NCBI GenBank assembly: GCA_003996215.1
Contig: QJPP01005278.1
Coordinates: forward strand, 1 to 64,000
DNA from: Jaltomata sinuosa
Lineage: Eukaryota; Streptophyta; Magnoliopsida; Solanales; Solanaceae
Reading direction: 5' to 3'
Length of the DNA: 64,000 nt
The notes beneath the pieces were generated by a model. It did not search any database, was not told the origin of the DNA, and saw only the letters and a list, made by a program, of their open reading frames with translations. Below, piece by piece: positions 22,732-35,333 of this stretch; within the stretch, counting starts at the first letter, position 1; each line of letters starts with the position of its first letter. The position numbers were made by a program, and so were the translations under genes.

Positions 22732-24227
22732 TGTCACGACCCAATTTATCGGTCATGATGGCACCTACAACCCCTATTGGAGAACCAATCCCCAAAGCCC
22801 AGAAAGGTTAGTAATGGGCTATTATCTAACAAGCAAGCGGAATAACAATATAAATACTTGAAGCAAAGGAAATAAATGAAGAAATAAGCATCTGGAATAT
22901 ATATAAGCTGAAGCTAAACCAAACCCACACCTGGTACCATAGTATAAGAGCTGGTACTAGATTTACAGAGTACAAAAGATCCAAAAGAATATATATATAC
23001 ATCTGTCTCTGATTAACTAAAGAGTACAAGATACAAAAGATGAGCTAAAAGCTAAGCCCCAGTCATCAAGAGATCACCCTCAACCTAGGATAGTCAAATC
23101 ACCCTGCAATAGTCTCTATGAATCAGAGGCCATGGCCCATACTAGGATCTGCACCAGGAAGATGCAAAGTGTAGTATGAGCACCAATTGCAAATGAACGG
23201 GTAACCAGTAGGTATCATAGGTCGATTGAGCGTATATAATATATAAAATCAACAAAATGGAAGAAATGAAAGAAGTAGTCGCAGATTCAATAAATAAGTA
23301 TACTGAAGCTAGCGAAGAAAGAATACAAAGAGAAAACGATCATGCTCAGCTATCTACTAGAAATATACATCACAGAACACAGGTGAAGGTAGAAGAACGC
23401 ACCTGAGGTCCTTATAATAACAATAAATATAAAGAGAGAGTTGTAGAAAAATAGGCAGTATACTGTTAACCTGAAGTAAAAAGGGAAGGAAGGAAAGCAA
23501 GTAAATGAGCTCATGCTTGAAACCCAATTCTAACAACTAAATCATGTCAATATTACACTCTTAAAGTAGGGATAATCAGCCAATAATCCAAGTATAACCA
23601 TAATGTGAAAAAGAAGTATATACAACATAACTCCCAAATGTGAAACATCGAATGAGGACCCCAATATAACCATAATAAGTACCAGAAATGCGATAGGATA
23701 TTAATAAGTTTACCTACAGTCCTAATGGGTGCCCATACACCCGAGGAACATAACAAGTGAAGAAAAATACTCCGGCATCCCATACTATCGGAGCGTACAC
23801 TTAGAAAACAACAAACAACAAACAAGAGTGGAATCTCATGCAAATGAATGATATGATGTAATAGTGAAAACCAGGTGGAACAGTAACTCTGTATGTACCT
23901 CCTTTGGCGCCTATAGGCCCAGCAGGTAGAATCCATAGAAGGACACGACCCGTATACCTCAACTACACTGTATACCCCTCCTCCAGCACACTCAGCATAT
24001 GTCCCTTAGTGCATATCGGCAAGGTCCATAGAGGTCCTCGACCACATACTAAATTGCATAATCTTAATATAATCGTCTAGAGTGTATCTTGATCCAAACT
24101 GGTAACCCAAGTCTCAAAATGCATGCCCGGAGCTTATCCATGTCTAAATCAGTGTTCCAAGTCCCAAAAACCCAACAAGGGTGCCCGAACATAACTGGTC
24201 TAAAACAATAGTAAAATAAGTCTGACG

Positions 24228-24300
24228 CTCGGCTCAACCGAGTCTAGTATCATTTCAAACCAACCGTAAAACATGTCTAACACTCTGGTTCTGTCGAGTC
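24228..24300 (-). repeat. Two hairpin-bearing repeat units in E2 left LTR
   Basis: The first unit has CTCGG-ctcaa-CCGAG at 24228-24242. The second has a weakened ACTC...GAGT stem at 24282-24299. The other LTR keeps CTCGG-ctcga-CCGAG at 33085-33099 and a 7 bp stem with one bulge at 33139-33156. They occupy the same relative place as the 46 bp array of E1. Confidence 0.7.
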
Positions 24301-25520
24301 TAGTAATAGTATGAAAACTGGTGATAAACTAATCCTTTTAACTCTTTTACCCCAAGAAGATCTATGAAAATCAATTCCAAACCTTTTATAACAAAGTTTA
24401 CCAAAAACAGGCCCGCAGGGCCATGCAAGGTTTAGAAAACCATTTATAGTATGCTCAAAGCCAAAACAGTAGTAAAACATGTAGAAAACCTCTTTATATG
24501 CATGATAATGGCATGCCCAATCACAAACAGTAGACCAACGGCTCACAATCTACCTATCAGCCCTGCACAGGCTCCAATCGCTTTACACCAAATATAACCA
24601 GCTCTATAATAACAATACTGATGTCCAAGACTCACGCACATTCCCAAATAACCTACCATATATGGTCTAGAGTCAAATACAAGGCTACACAGGACCACAA
24701 GGGTGATACTACCAACTACAAGGAATACTACCACCATAGGAGAGAAAATAAGATGGATATGAAGGAACGAACAAGGTCTGGGGTACCAAGCTAATAAACC
24801 GAACCCAAGGATGCTAATTAGCACAGTTATAGCCTATATGCGCAAAGTCTAGAAGTGTTAGACCGTAACCTACTTGTCGTCCGACAACAAGCTGCTAGAA
24901 CAATTATGTTCAAGCTCAAACTACTCTGAGAAGCTCCGAAGTGCAATCAAACTATCATAAACATAATCTACGCGTTAAAACAAAGCTGAGGATACCCATA
25001 TTGCTAAAAGTATAGTCGGATGGAAATTCAGGTCACAAGAATACCCGGGAGGCTCACAACCCAAAATCAGAAATGGTAAGATGCACAATGATAACAACAG
25101 TCTCATGAGTGCATGCTCAAAAATTGAGCGGATTTAGTAAAGAATAAGGGCTCCAAAAAATCCCACAACCAAGGAGAATTAAAGATGGAATTTAGAGAAT
25201 AAAACCAAAAATTAAAGTAAGAATTCACCTACCTCGATGAGATGAAGCAAGCCTATGGGGTGAATTTTCCGAATCGACGATCATCCAGCGTTAAATCAAG
25301 TAATTACAACCAAGAAATTTTCCCTAAGCTTAAGAAGGTCATCAATGGAGTTTTGCTTATGGGGAAGAAGAAACTTACCAAGGCGAAGAGGAAATCAAGA
25401 TAATCCACCAATTGAAGAAACCCAGAGCCAAGTACTTATTGGGAGCTAAATTTAGGAGAGGGAAAAGTCTTAGATTTGAGAAAACCAAATGAAAATGGCT
25501 AAAATTTTGTAAAAGGGTCA

Positions 25521-25527
25521 TTTTATA
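25521..25527 (-). promoter_or_regulatory. Candidate TATA box of E2 left LTR
   Basis: The minus strand reads TATAAAA. A GC-rich palindromic island (25545-25800) lies immediately upstream in the sense direction. The matching site in the other LTR is 34395-34401. Confidence 0.45.
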
Positions 25528-25544
25528 AGGCTGCACAGGCTAGT

Positions 25545-25800
25545 GCCATCGATGCTGGAGGGGCGCAATTGCGCTGAAGTTCAGGTGGGCGCCAAGGCGC
25601 CATCGGCACTAGTAGGGTGCTATCACGCATAAGGGAGGCCAGGTGTGCGCATGATCGCACAGCAGGGGCACCATCGGTGCTAGCAGGCGAGCGGATGCTT
25701 GGGCGCTATTGCGCTGGCCTTGCTTGAATGCGTTGATGGCAGGACAGCAGGCTAGCGCAATCGCACTGCCTGGGCGCAATGGCACTGAAGGCCACCAATT
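25545..25800 (-). promoter_or_regulatory. GC-rich palindromic island of E2 left LTR
   Basis: A GC-rich block in otherwise AT-rich LTR. It is built from short palindromes such as GCGCAATTGCGC (25563-25574), GGCGCCAAGGCGCC and GCGCTATTGCGC. A diverged copy is at 34430-34670. It sits upstream of the candidate TATA box on the sense strand. Confidence 0.6.
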
Positions 25801-26467
25801 GTTGAAAACCAGCTAAGCTAAAAACCTCAAATTGGTATTCTGGGCACAATCAGAACCCCAAACTCATAAACCAAATATGCTATTAGAGTGGAAATTGACA
25901 TTCTGGACTCAACAGAATTGATGAAACTTCCATGCAAGGTTGTTTCAGAGGAATGTTGACCAAAGTCAACACTAACTAAAACAAACCAAACACCCAAAAA
26001 TGATCCTGGTTCATCTCGGACCCAAACCAATCACCTAGCAAACCTAAACTCAACATTCTAGAGCTAATGGAATCGTCAGATTTTGAATCTGACGCTTTGA
26101 TCATTGAAAGTTGACCACGGTCAGACTTCCAACAACAACTGGCCTGAAAATAGAAAAAGCAACACAAAACCACACAGAAAGTTTTCAGGCCTCAACTAAA
26201 GGTCCTTCTAGACAAAACTCCATGTTCTGGAGCTAATGGAACTGTCAGAATTTGATTCTGAGCACATTAGCTATGAATGTTGATTAAAGTCAATGATTTC
26301 CTAAGTTAAAGCTCTAAAATAGGGAAATAACCATAAAGACCAAATGAACGTCCAGGGAACTGAACCACCAGTCCTAGAAAGTAATAAATGATTTGAGGCT
26401 ACTACAGGTAAGCTCTAATAGTACAAAGAAAGCGTACACATCGGAATGACTGGAAGGGTCATTTTCA

Positions 26468-28200
26468 TCATCTACTACTAAAAAGAACTTTTCTCCTCGA
26501 AAGTAAAGAACAAAGAAGTACCTAAAGGCTTAAACAACTATGGATACTAAGCATGCATCTCTATCTTAGTCTCCTAGGTAGCCTCATCAACTGGATGATG
26601 CCTCCACTGAACCATAACAATCAGAATCTTTCTATATCTCAACCTCCTAACATCTCTGGCCAGAATAGCTACCGGCTCCTCAACAAAGGCCAAACTCTAA
26701 TCCAACTTAACCAAATCCCACCGCAACTCATGAGACTCATATGGAACATACCGTTGCAACATCAATACATGGAAAATTGGGTGCATAGCTAAAAATATTA
26801 TAGGCAAAGCCAGCATATAAGCAACACTACCAACTCTCTAGAGAATCTCAAATAGACAAATGTACCTGGGGCTAAGCTTGCCCCACCTACCAAATATCAT
26901 CACGCCCTTCATGGGCGATACATGGAGAAACACCAAGTCACCAACACTAAAATCAAAGGCATGAAGTCTACGATCAGCGTAGCTTTTCTGCCTACTCTAA
27001 GCTACCCGAAGTCTATCTTGAATCACTCAGACTCTGTCAAAGGAATCATGAAGCAAGTCTGTACTCTGTGGCCTAGACTCCAAACCATCAAATCAACCCA
27101 CTGGCGATTTGCAATACCTACCATATAATGCCTCAAATGGTGCCATGCTGATACTCAAATGATAACTATTATTATAATCAAACTTTGCCAAAGGAATGAA
27201 CCAATCCCAAGAACCTCCAAAGTCAAGCACACAGGCCTGTAACATGTCCTCCAAGACCAGAATAGTCCTCTCGTACTGGCCATCTGTCTGAGAGTGGAAT
27301 TTGGTACTAAGCTGAACCTTTATATCTAAGTCTCACTGAATCCCTTATGAAAATGAGATTTGAACTGAGTGTCGCAGTATGAAATGATATAAGCTGGGAC
27401 CCCATTCAACTAAACAATCTCACGAAGGTAAATCTGAGCTAACCTCTCTACACTGTAGGTAGAATGGACCGGTAAGAAGTGCACTAAGTCAATCAACAAT
27501 AACCCAAATAGAGTCAAACCCTCTAGAAGTGTGTGGTAATTGAACTATAAAGTCCATAGTAATCCCTTCCCACTTCCACTCAGCAATGGGAAGTTGTTGC
27601 AATAATCCACCATGTCTTATGTGCTCTAATTTAAACTGTTGATAGTTCAAGCACCAAGATACAAACTCCGCTATGTTCCGCTTCATACCACTCCACCGTA
27701 AATCTTTCTCAAAACTTTTTACATATTGGTTGCACCAAGATGGATGGAATATCTAGAACAATATGCCTCTTGGAGAATCAATTGAATCAGATCACCAACT
27801 CTCAGAACACAAAGACGACTATAAAACCACAGAACACCATCTGAATCTAGAGTAGCCCAGTTGGCCTCACCCTAAACCACTTGATCACGAAGGTCACACA
27901 ATCGATGATCCTCATACTAACAACTCTGAATTTGATCAACCAAAGTAGAGCGAACCTTAATAAAGGCAAGGACTATATTGGGATCCAACAAGTCCAGCCT
28001 AATAAAATGGTTAGACAAGGACTGGATGTCCAAGGCCAATGGTCGCTCTGAAACTGAAAGTGAAGCTAGGCTTCCTATAGTCACTGCCTTCTGACTCAAG
28101 GCATCCGCTACCACGTTTGCCTTGCCCGGATGATACAGAATAGTGAAATAATAGTCCTTCAGTAACTCAATCCATCTCCGTTGTCTAGAGTTTATCTCTC
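26468..28200 (-). pseudogene. E2 integrase and chromodomain, decayed
   Basis: Read on the minus strand from 28200 down. The 27917-28210 frame ends RNase H and enters the integrase spacer. The frame at 27489-27686 holds WCLNYQQFK (second zinc Cys changed to Tyr), EWKWEGITMDF with the first catalytic Asp, and WVIVD. Near 27270-27300 the DGQYERTI block retains the catalytic Glu. The C-terminal region and a degenerate polypurine end follow to 26468. Integrase would join element DNA to the host chromosome. Confidence 0.82.
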
Positions 28201-29400
28201 GCTGACTCATGATGTACTTAAGACTATGATGATCGGTGAAGATCTAACAATGAACCACATATAAGTAGTCCCTTCATATCTTGAGCGCGAAGACTACCGC
28301 TGCCAACTACAAGTCATGAGTGGGGTAGTTGCACTTGTGAACCTTCAGTTGTCTCAGCGCATAATCTATCACTCGACCCTGATGTATCAATACATAAAAA
28401 AGACCAACCCCTGAAGCATCATAATATACCAAGAAACTCTAACCCTCAACTAGCAAAGTCAACACTAGAGATGAAGTCAATAAGACCTTAAGCCTCTGAA
28501 AGCTATCCTCTCACTGATTCAACCACTAAAATGGGATAACGTGAGAGGATAGCTTTCAGAGTACCCTCCTAATCCAACAAAGCTACAAACCTCAGTAGGA
28601 GTAGTAGGCCTCGGCCAATCACGAACTGCTAATATTTTCCCAGGTCTATTCTAATCCTATCCTTAGACACCACGTGTCCTAGGAATGCTAGTGACTCAAG
28701 CCAAAACTCGCAATTTAAGAACTTGGCATAAAGCCGATGATCTCTCAAAGTCTGAAGTATAACCCTCAACTGTTGCTCATTCTCATCTCTGCTCCACGAG
28801 TATATCAGGATGTCATCAATGAATACTATCACGAACAAGTTTAAATACGGGCTAAGAACCCTGTGCATCGAGTCCATGAAAGTTGCGGGGGCATTAGTCA
28901 AACCAAAATACATCACCCAGAACTCATAGTGGCCATAACGTGTCCTGAATGCTATCTTAGGGATGTACTCCTCCCTAATCCTCAACTGGTGGTAGCCGAA
29001 CCTCAAATCTATCTTTGAAAACATGGCTAAACCTTGAAGCTAATCAAACAAGTCATCTATGCGTGACATCAGATACCTATTCTTCACAGTTACCTTATTC
29101 AGCTATCGATAATCAATACACATCTGCATCGACCTATATTTCTTCTTCACAAATAGAATTGGAGCACCCCAAGGCGATACACTAGGACTGATGAAACCCT
29201 TAGCTACCAAGTCCTGGAGCTACTCCTTAAGCTCCCTCAACTCATCTGGAGCCATACGGTAAGGAGAAATAGAAATGGGCCTAGTACCCGGCTCTAACTC
29301 AATAGCAAAGTCAATATCTCTCTCAGGTGGAAGGCTTGGTAGGTCGGTAGGAATCACATCCAGGTAACCCCTGACCACAAGAACCAACTCAAGGGAATAA
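28201..29400 (-). pseudogene. E2 reverse transcriptase and RNase H, decayed
   Basis: The longest open piece (28629-29024) has MFSKIDLRFGYHQLR, motif A, and VIVFIDDILIYS, motif C with both catalytic Asp residues. The thumb follows (LRDHRLYAKF, LAFLGHVVSKD). RNase H continues toward 28200 with THDL and IFTDHHSLKY-like motifs read across stops. Between RT and RNase H, about 80 bp are missing and a 21 nt inverted copy of nearby sequence fills the gap. Upstream, 29025-29330 reads as the RT finger region. Confidence 0.85.
28494..28561 (-). repeat. Perfect 21 bp inverted repeat at a pol deletion
   Basis: Arms 28494-28514 and 28541-28561 are exact reverse complements, separated by 26 bases. The lower-coordinate arm is the normal coding copy; the other replaces coding sequence that E7 keeps at about 60335-60400. 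Confidence 0.95.
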
Positions 29401-29900
29401 GTGTTGGCACTAGCATCTCAGACATATGCTAGATAAGCAAAACACCCGTGAGAAATCAACTTCCTAGCTCAAAGACAAAAAATGATCCTAGATGGTTCGC
29501 AGCTGACAGAACCTTGCCAAACAACTGGGGATATGCTGGGCACTGCTATAGTAAGGGTCTTGGCATAGAATTCCAAAACTGCACGGTGAGGAGATAACCA
29601 GTCCATGCCCAGAATCACATCAAAGTCTAACATATCAAGAATCATTAAATCACCCCAAGTCTATTAATCACAAACAAAGATCATACAGGATCTCACAATC
29701 TGATCCACTACTAATGAATCTTTTATTGGGGTCAAAACAGATACAGGTACAGATAGTGGCTCACTAGCCAACCCCAAACAAGGCATAAAGTAGGCAGAAA
29801 TATATGATCAAGTAGATCCGGGATCAAATAAAGCCAAAGCTAACTGGCGACATACAGAAATTGTACCTGTGATCACATTATCCAAGGCCTCTGCCTTTGG
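29401..29900 (-). pseudogene. E2 protease region, decayed
   Basis: Positioned between gag and reverse transcriptase. Minus-strand reading gives fragments of the aspartic-protease domain and of the following DFDVILGMDWL-like block near 29600, broken by stops. No complete catalytic motif can be shown without correction. Confidence 0.55.
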
Positions 29901-31460
29901 TCTCCTAGGAACCGCATTAAATTGATGACGACCACCTCCTAACCGATTGCCATCCCTACTACTTGTCCTTATATGATGGGAACCACCTCAAGCCTGACCA
30001 CAACCTCCTCTAGCCGATGGCTGAACTGTATACATAGGTTGAGGTGGCTGAACGACTGGCTGAACTATACCCTGATGGGGGAAATATATAGCAAAGTAAT
30101 CTATGACCCCACACTCATAACAAGGACCTAATGGCCTACCCTGCCTAGATAAACTAGCTGCACTAGTATGGCCACCATGTCCTGATGCCCTAGAAGATGT
30201 ACCCCTCAGAGTCTGACCACCATAACCTTGGTGACTACTCTGACCCTGCTCAAACTGTGAACAACCAGAAGTCTGAAGTGACGCTTGAACTGGTCGACTA
30301 GACTGACCCTGATGCTGCTGTGTCTAATACCCTTGCCTCTGTTAACCTTAACCTCTACCACTATAACGGGAACCATGTAGCTTCCCTGGTGATGTGGCCT
30401 CTTATCTATGGCCCCCGGATCATGCCGGTGCAAATCCTCCATAGTGAAAACATGATCTACTATAGACTGGAAGGATCGACCGCTAGCAACTAATACCTCA
30501 GCTGTCTGTCTAAACTTTAATCTCAACCCAAAACAAATCTACAGACTCTGTCGGGCTTGGTTTGGATAATCATGGCCCCAAATAGAGCAAGCTACTGAAA
30601 GCGAGTCTCGTACCTAGATACGGTCATAGAACCCTGCATAAGTTTAGTGAACTTCTCCCTATGATGCTCCTTATTGCTCTATGGAAAGAACTTGGCCATA
30701 AAGGCCTCATAGAACTCTGACCAAGGTAGTAGAGGAGACGTAGATGATCTGCAAGCAACCTGGGCCCTCCACTATAACTTAGTTGGGCCCTCTAACTGAT
30801 AAGTAGTCTATCTAACACCGTGAGTCTCCAACAAACCCAAATGGTGTAGCATCTCCTCACTAGTAGAGATAAAATCATATGGATCTTGACCAAGTGTACA
30901 ATAAAATCTAGGTAGAGCCAATCTCTGAAATCTACCCAATGCCTTTTGTTGAGTCTCTGTCATAGATGGCGAGGACTAAGAGGCTGTGCAGCAAAACGTA
31001 CCAAAATAACCTCATCATGAGGAGCCGCAGTAGCAGGTTGTTCTCCTGTACTCTAAACACTTAGGTATGCCCTCTGAGGGGATGTATGTGTCACGTCTGA
31101 AGGCTATCCTTTAATTATACCCAACAACTGAAGAAGTAAACCCCGAATATCTAATGACAGAGCTGGGGCTGAAGCTAGTGAAGAAGCTGGTGCTGGAACT
31201 GGTGGTACTTGGGCTATCCCCTGGTCTACGTGATGCTTCTCTGGGATAATCTCGGGCTCATAATAAGTCTTGGGAGCTCTAAGTAGTACCGCTGCTTGGG
31301 CACACCCCTACCTCTACCTTTGCGACCTCCCCAACCCCTAGCTAGAGTCAAAGGCTCACCCTCAGCTAATGTCGATGATCTCGTATGAACTATTTGTGGG
31401 AGAATGAACAAGAATAAATAAGATTTTGGGAAACTATCTACGATAAGACGCAAGATATAG
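29901..31460 (-). pseudogene. E2 gag, decayed
   Basis: The N-terminal region near 31226-31400 reads EGEPLTLARG, like E7 Gag. Core fragments include LLETHGV and LPWSEFYEAFMAKFFP-like sequence between 30660 and 30870. A frame at 30206-30526 covers the C-terminal part of the domain. The zinc knuckle near 30087-30126 reads CYECGVI and then has Tyr and Phe where His and the last Cys belong, so zinc binding is lost. Confidence 0.75.
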
Positions 31461-31509
31461 AAGTAATAAAGGATTCATATTTCTTAAGATTCCACTGTAG
31501 CCTCTTGAA

Positions 31510-31538
31510 GATTGAGTACGAACATCTCTTCACTAATC
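31510..31538 (-). promoter_or_regulatory. E2 leader stem-loop
   Basis: On the sense strand GATTAGT pairs with ACTCAATC leaving one bulged base, 45 nt after the PBS and just before an AGAGGCTACAG stretch. The loop is 14 nt, larger than in the other copies, consistent with decay. Confidence 0.4.
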
Positions 31539-31582
31539 TGTAGGACTCTACTAGACATTAGCTCATATACCAGTAAACCTAG

Positions 31583-31594
31583 GCTCTGATACCA
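31583..31594 (-). promoter_or_regulatory. E2 primer binding site
   Basis: The minus strand reads TGGTATCAGAGC, identical to E1, three bases inside the 5' LTR. Confidence 0.92.
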
Positions 31595-34394
31595 AGCTAT
31601 AATGACCTGATTTCTCGGTCATGATGTCACCTACAACCCTTTGTAGGCAAACCAATCCTCGTAGCCCAGAACGGTTAGTAATGGGCTACTATCTAATAAG
31701 CAAGTGGAAAAATGATATAAATAGCAAAAGCAAAGGAAATAAATGAAGAAATAAGCATTTGAAATATATATAAGCGGAAGATAAACCAAACCCACGACCT
31801 GGTATCATAGTATAAGAGTCGGTACTAGATATACAGTGTACAAAAGATCCAAGAGAATATATATATATATATTTGTCTCTGAATAACAAAAGAGTACAAG
31901 ATACAAAAGATGAGCTAAAAGCTAAGCCTCGGTCGTCAAGAGCTCACCCTCAGCCTCAAATAGACAAAAATCACCCTGCATTAGTCTCCATGAATCAGCG
32001 TCGATGGCCTACACTAAGATCTGCACCAGTAATATGCAGAGGTGTAGTATGAGCACCAATTACAAAGAAACAGGTACCCAGTAGGCTCATAGGATGAATG
32101 AGCGCATATAAGATATAAAAGCAATAAAATAGCAGAAATAAAAAAAGTAGTCACAAAAGCAATGAATAAGTACAACGAAGCTAGCACGAAAAGAATACAA
32201 GAAAAAAACAACCATGCTCGGCTAGCTACTAGAAATATACATCACAGAACACATGTAAAGGAAAGAAGAATGCACCTGAGGTCCTTGCAATAACAACATA
32301 TATAAAGAGAGAGTTATAGGAAAATAGGTGGTATATCGGTAACCTTAAGTAAAAAGGGAGGGAAGGAAAGCAAGTAAATGAACTCATGCTTGAAACACAA
32401 TTCTAACAAATAAATCATGCCAATAATACACTCTCAAGTAGGGATATTCAGCCAATAATCCAAGTATAACCTTTAAGTGAACCACAAGTATATACAACAC
32501 AACTCCCAATTATGAAACATCAAATGAGGACCCAAATATAACAATAATTAGAACCAGAAATGCGACAGGATAATAATAAGTCTACCTACAGTCCCAATAC
32601 CCCAGAGTAACACATACAAGTGAAGACAAATCCTCCGACATCCTATACGACTAGAGCATACACTCATAAAATAGCAAACAAGGGTAGAATCTCACGCAAA
32701 TAAATGATATAATGCAATAGTGAAAACCAAGTAGAAGAGTAACTGTGTATGTACCTCCTCCGGTGCCTATGAGCCCAGCAGGTAGGATCCATGGAAGGAC
32801 ATGACCCGTATACCTCAACTACACTATATACCCTCCTCTAGCACACTCAGCACATATCCCCTGGTCTATATCGACAAGGTCCATGGAGGTCCTCGAGCAC
32901 ATACTAAATCTCAGAATCTCAATATAATACTTCAGAGTGTATCCGGATCCAAACCAGTAACCCAAGTCTCAAAATGCATGCTTAGAGACTATCTATGACT
33001 AAATCAGTGTATCAAGTCTCAAAAACCCCAACAAGGGTGCCTGGATATAACCGGGTCTAAAACAATGGTAAAAAAAGTCTGACGCTCGGCTCGACCGAGT
33101 GTCTTATCATTTCAAACCAATCGTAAAACATGTCTAGCACTCTGGCTCTGCCGAGTCTAGTAATAGTATGAAAACCAGTGATAAAATAATACTTTTAACT
33201 CTTTTACCCCAAGAAGATCCACGAAAATCAATTCCAAACCTTTTATAACATTTTTTATCGAAAATGGGCCCTCGGGGTTATGCAAGGTTTAGAAAACTAT
33301 TTATAGTAGGCCTGAAGCCAAAATTATAGTAAAACATGTAGAAAACCTCTTTATATGCTTGATAATTGCATGCCCAATCAGAAACAGTAGCCCAATGGCT
33401 CACAATCTACTTATTGGCCCTGCACATGCTCCCATCGCTCTACATCAAATATAATCAGCTCTGTAATAACAATAATGATGTTCGAGACTCGTAGACATTC
33501 CAAAATAACTCACCATCTATGGTCTAGAGTCAAATACAATGACACATAGGACCACGAGGGTGATACTGCCAACTACAATGAATACTATAACCATTTGAGC
33601 AAAAATAAGATGTATATGAAGGAACGGACATGGTCTGGGGTACCAAGCTAATAAACCTATCCCAAGGATGCTAATTAGCTCTGTTATAGCCTATATATGA
33701 AAAGTCTATAAGAGTTAGACCGTAACCTACCTGTCATCTGACGACAAGCTGCTAGAACAACGATGTCCAAGCCCAAATTTCTTTCAGAATATTCGAATAG
33801 CAATCAAACTATCATAAACATAATCTACGCGTTAAAATGAAGCTAAGTATACCCATATTGCTAAAAGTATAGTCGGGTCAATATTCGGGTCACAAGCGAG
33901 CTGTTGGGGCCTATAACTCGAAATCAAAAATGGAAAGACACGCAATGATCACAACAGTCCCATGATTGCATGCTAAAAAATTGAGAAGATTTAGCTAAGA
34001 ATAAGGGCTACAAAATAGCCAGCAACAAAGGAGAACTAAAGATGGAATTTAGAGAATAAAATAGGAAATTAAAGAAAGAATTCACTTACCCTAATGAGAT
34101 GAAGAAAGCCTACGAGGTGAATTTTCTGAACCCACGAGTATGATCGCTTAAATCGAGTAACTACGACCAAGAAATTTTCCCCAAGCTTAAGAAGGTCATC
34201 AATGGAGTTTTGCTTATGGGGAAGAATCAATTTGGGGGAATAAGAAACTTACCAAGATGAAGATAAAAGCAATATAATCCACCAATTAAAGAATCCCCGA
34301 GCCAAGAATTCATTGGGAGCTAAATTTAGGACAGAGAAAAGTCTTAAAGTTGAGAGAACCAAATGAAAATGGCTGAAATTTCATGAAGGGGGAA

Positions 34395-34401
34395 TTTTAT
34401 A
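34395..34401 (-). promoter_or_regulatory. Candidate TATA box of E2 5' LTR
   Basis: The minus strand reads TATAAAA, directly downstream (sense direction) of the GC-rich palindromic island at 34430-34670. Confidence 0.45.
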
Positions 34402-34429
34402 AGGCTGGCAGAAGGCTAGTTCCATCGGC

Positions 34430-34670
34430 GCTGGAGGGGCACGATTGCACTAAAGGGAAGGCAGTCGCCAAAGCGCCATCTGTGTTAGTAGGGAGACATC
34501 GCGTAGAAGGGATGCCAGGCGCGATCGCGCAGCATGGGCGCCATCGGCGCTAGCAGGCGAGCGGATGCTTGGGTGCTATCGTACTGTCTGGGCCTGAATG
34601 TGCTAATTGTCGGGTGGCATGCTAGCGCAATCTCATTGCCTGGGCACCATTGTGCTGAAGGACACCAGTT
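34430..34670 (-). promoter_or_regulatory. GC-rich palindromic island of E2 right LTR
   Basis: Diverged copy of 25545-25800, with GCGATCGCGC and CGCCATCGGCGC among its palindromes. Presence in both LTRs shows it predates insertion. Confidence 0.6.
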
Positions 34671-35333
34671 GCAGAAAACCATCTAAGCTAAAAACCTCAA
34701 CGGGGCATTCTCAGCACAATCAGAACCCGATCCTCACAAACTAAAAATGCTATTAGAGTGGAAATGACATTGTGGACTCAACAAAATTGACAATGCATTC
34801 ATACAAGTTTGTTTCGGAGGAATTTTGACCCAAGTTAACACTAAATAAAACCAATCAAACACCCAAGATGAGCCTGGCTCATCTGCGACCTGAACCAACC
34901 ACCTATTTAACCTAAACTCAACATTTTGGAGATGATGGAATCGTCGAATTTTGAATCTGATGCTCCGATCATCGAATGTTGACCACAGCCAGATTTCCAA
35001 CTCCAACTGGCCTAAAAATAGAAAAGCAACACAAAACCACCCCGAAATTTCTCAGGCCATAACAAAAGGTCCTTCTAAACCAAACTTCACGTTCCAGAGC
35101 TAACAAAACTGCCAAAATTTGATTCTAAGCACGTTTGGTAAGAATGTTGACTAAAGTAAATAATTTCCTAAGTTAAAGCTCTAAAACAAGAAAACAACCA
35201 TAAAGACCAAATGAACGGCCAGGGCATCGAACCACCAGTCCCAGCAAGTCATAAATGACTTGGGGCCTCTACAGGTAACCTCTAACAGTACGAAGAAAGA
35301 GTGCACGCAGGAATAACTTGAAGGGTCATTACA

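Larger units (their letters stand above)
22732..26467 (-). repeat. E2 left LTR (3' LTR), 3736 bp
   Basis: Direct repeat of 31598-35333, with the same length. The plus-strand start is TGTCACGACCC and the end falls at TTTCA, followed by a polypurine-type tract. I count roughly 19 differences in the first 109 aligned bases, so E2 is much older than E1. It contains paired hairpin units near 24228-24300, a GC-rich palindromic island at 25545-25800 and a TATA-like site. Confidence 0.92.
31598..35333 (-). repeat. E2 right LTR (5' LTR), 3736 bp
   Basis: It follows the PBS. The plus-strand start has decayed to TATAATGACC, where the partner has TGTCACGACC, so the terminal TG is lost by a G-to-A change. 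The end is GGTCATTACA. Next to it CAGTA (35334-35338) compares with TAGCA before the left LTR; both differences are C/T, so a decayed target duplication is possible. After it the E3 LTR resumes. Confidence 0.92.

Noticed and set aside
23553..23936. 127-residue minus-strand open frame
   Set aside because: Located in an E2 LTR, low-complexity hydrophobic translation, frame not kept in the other LTR copy.
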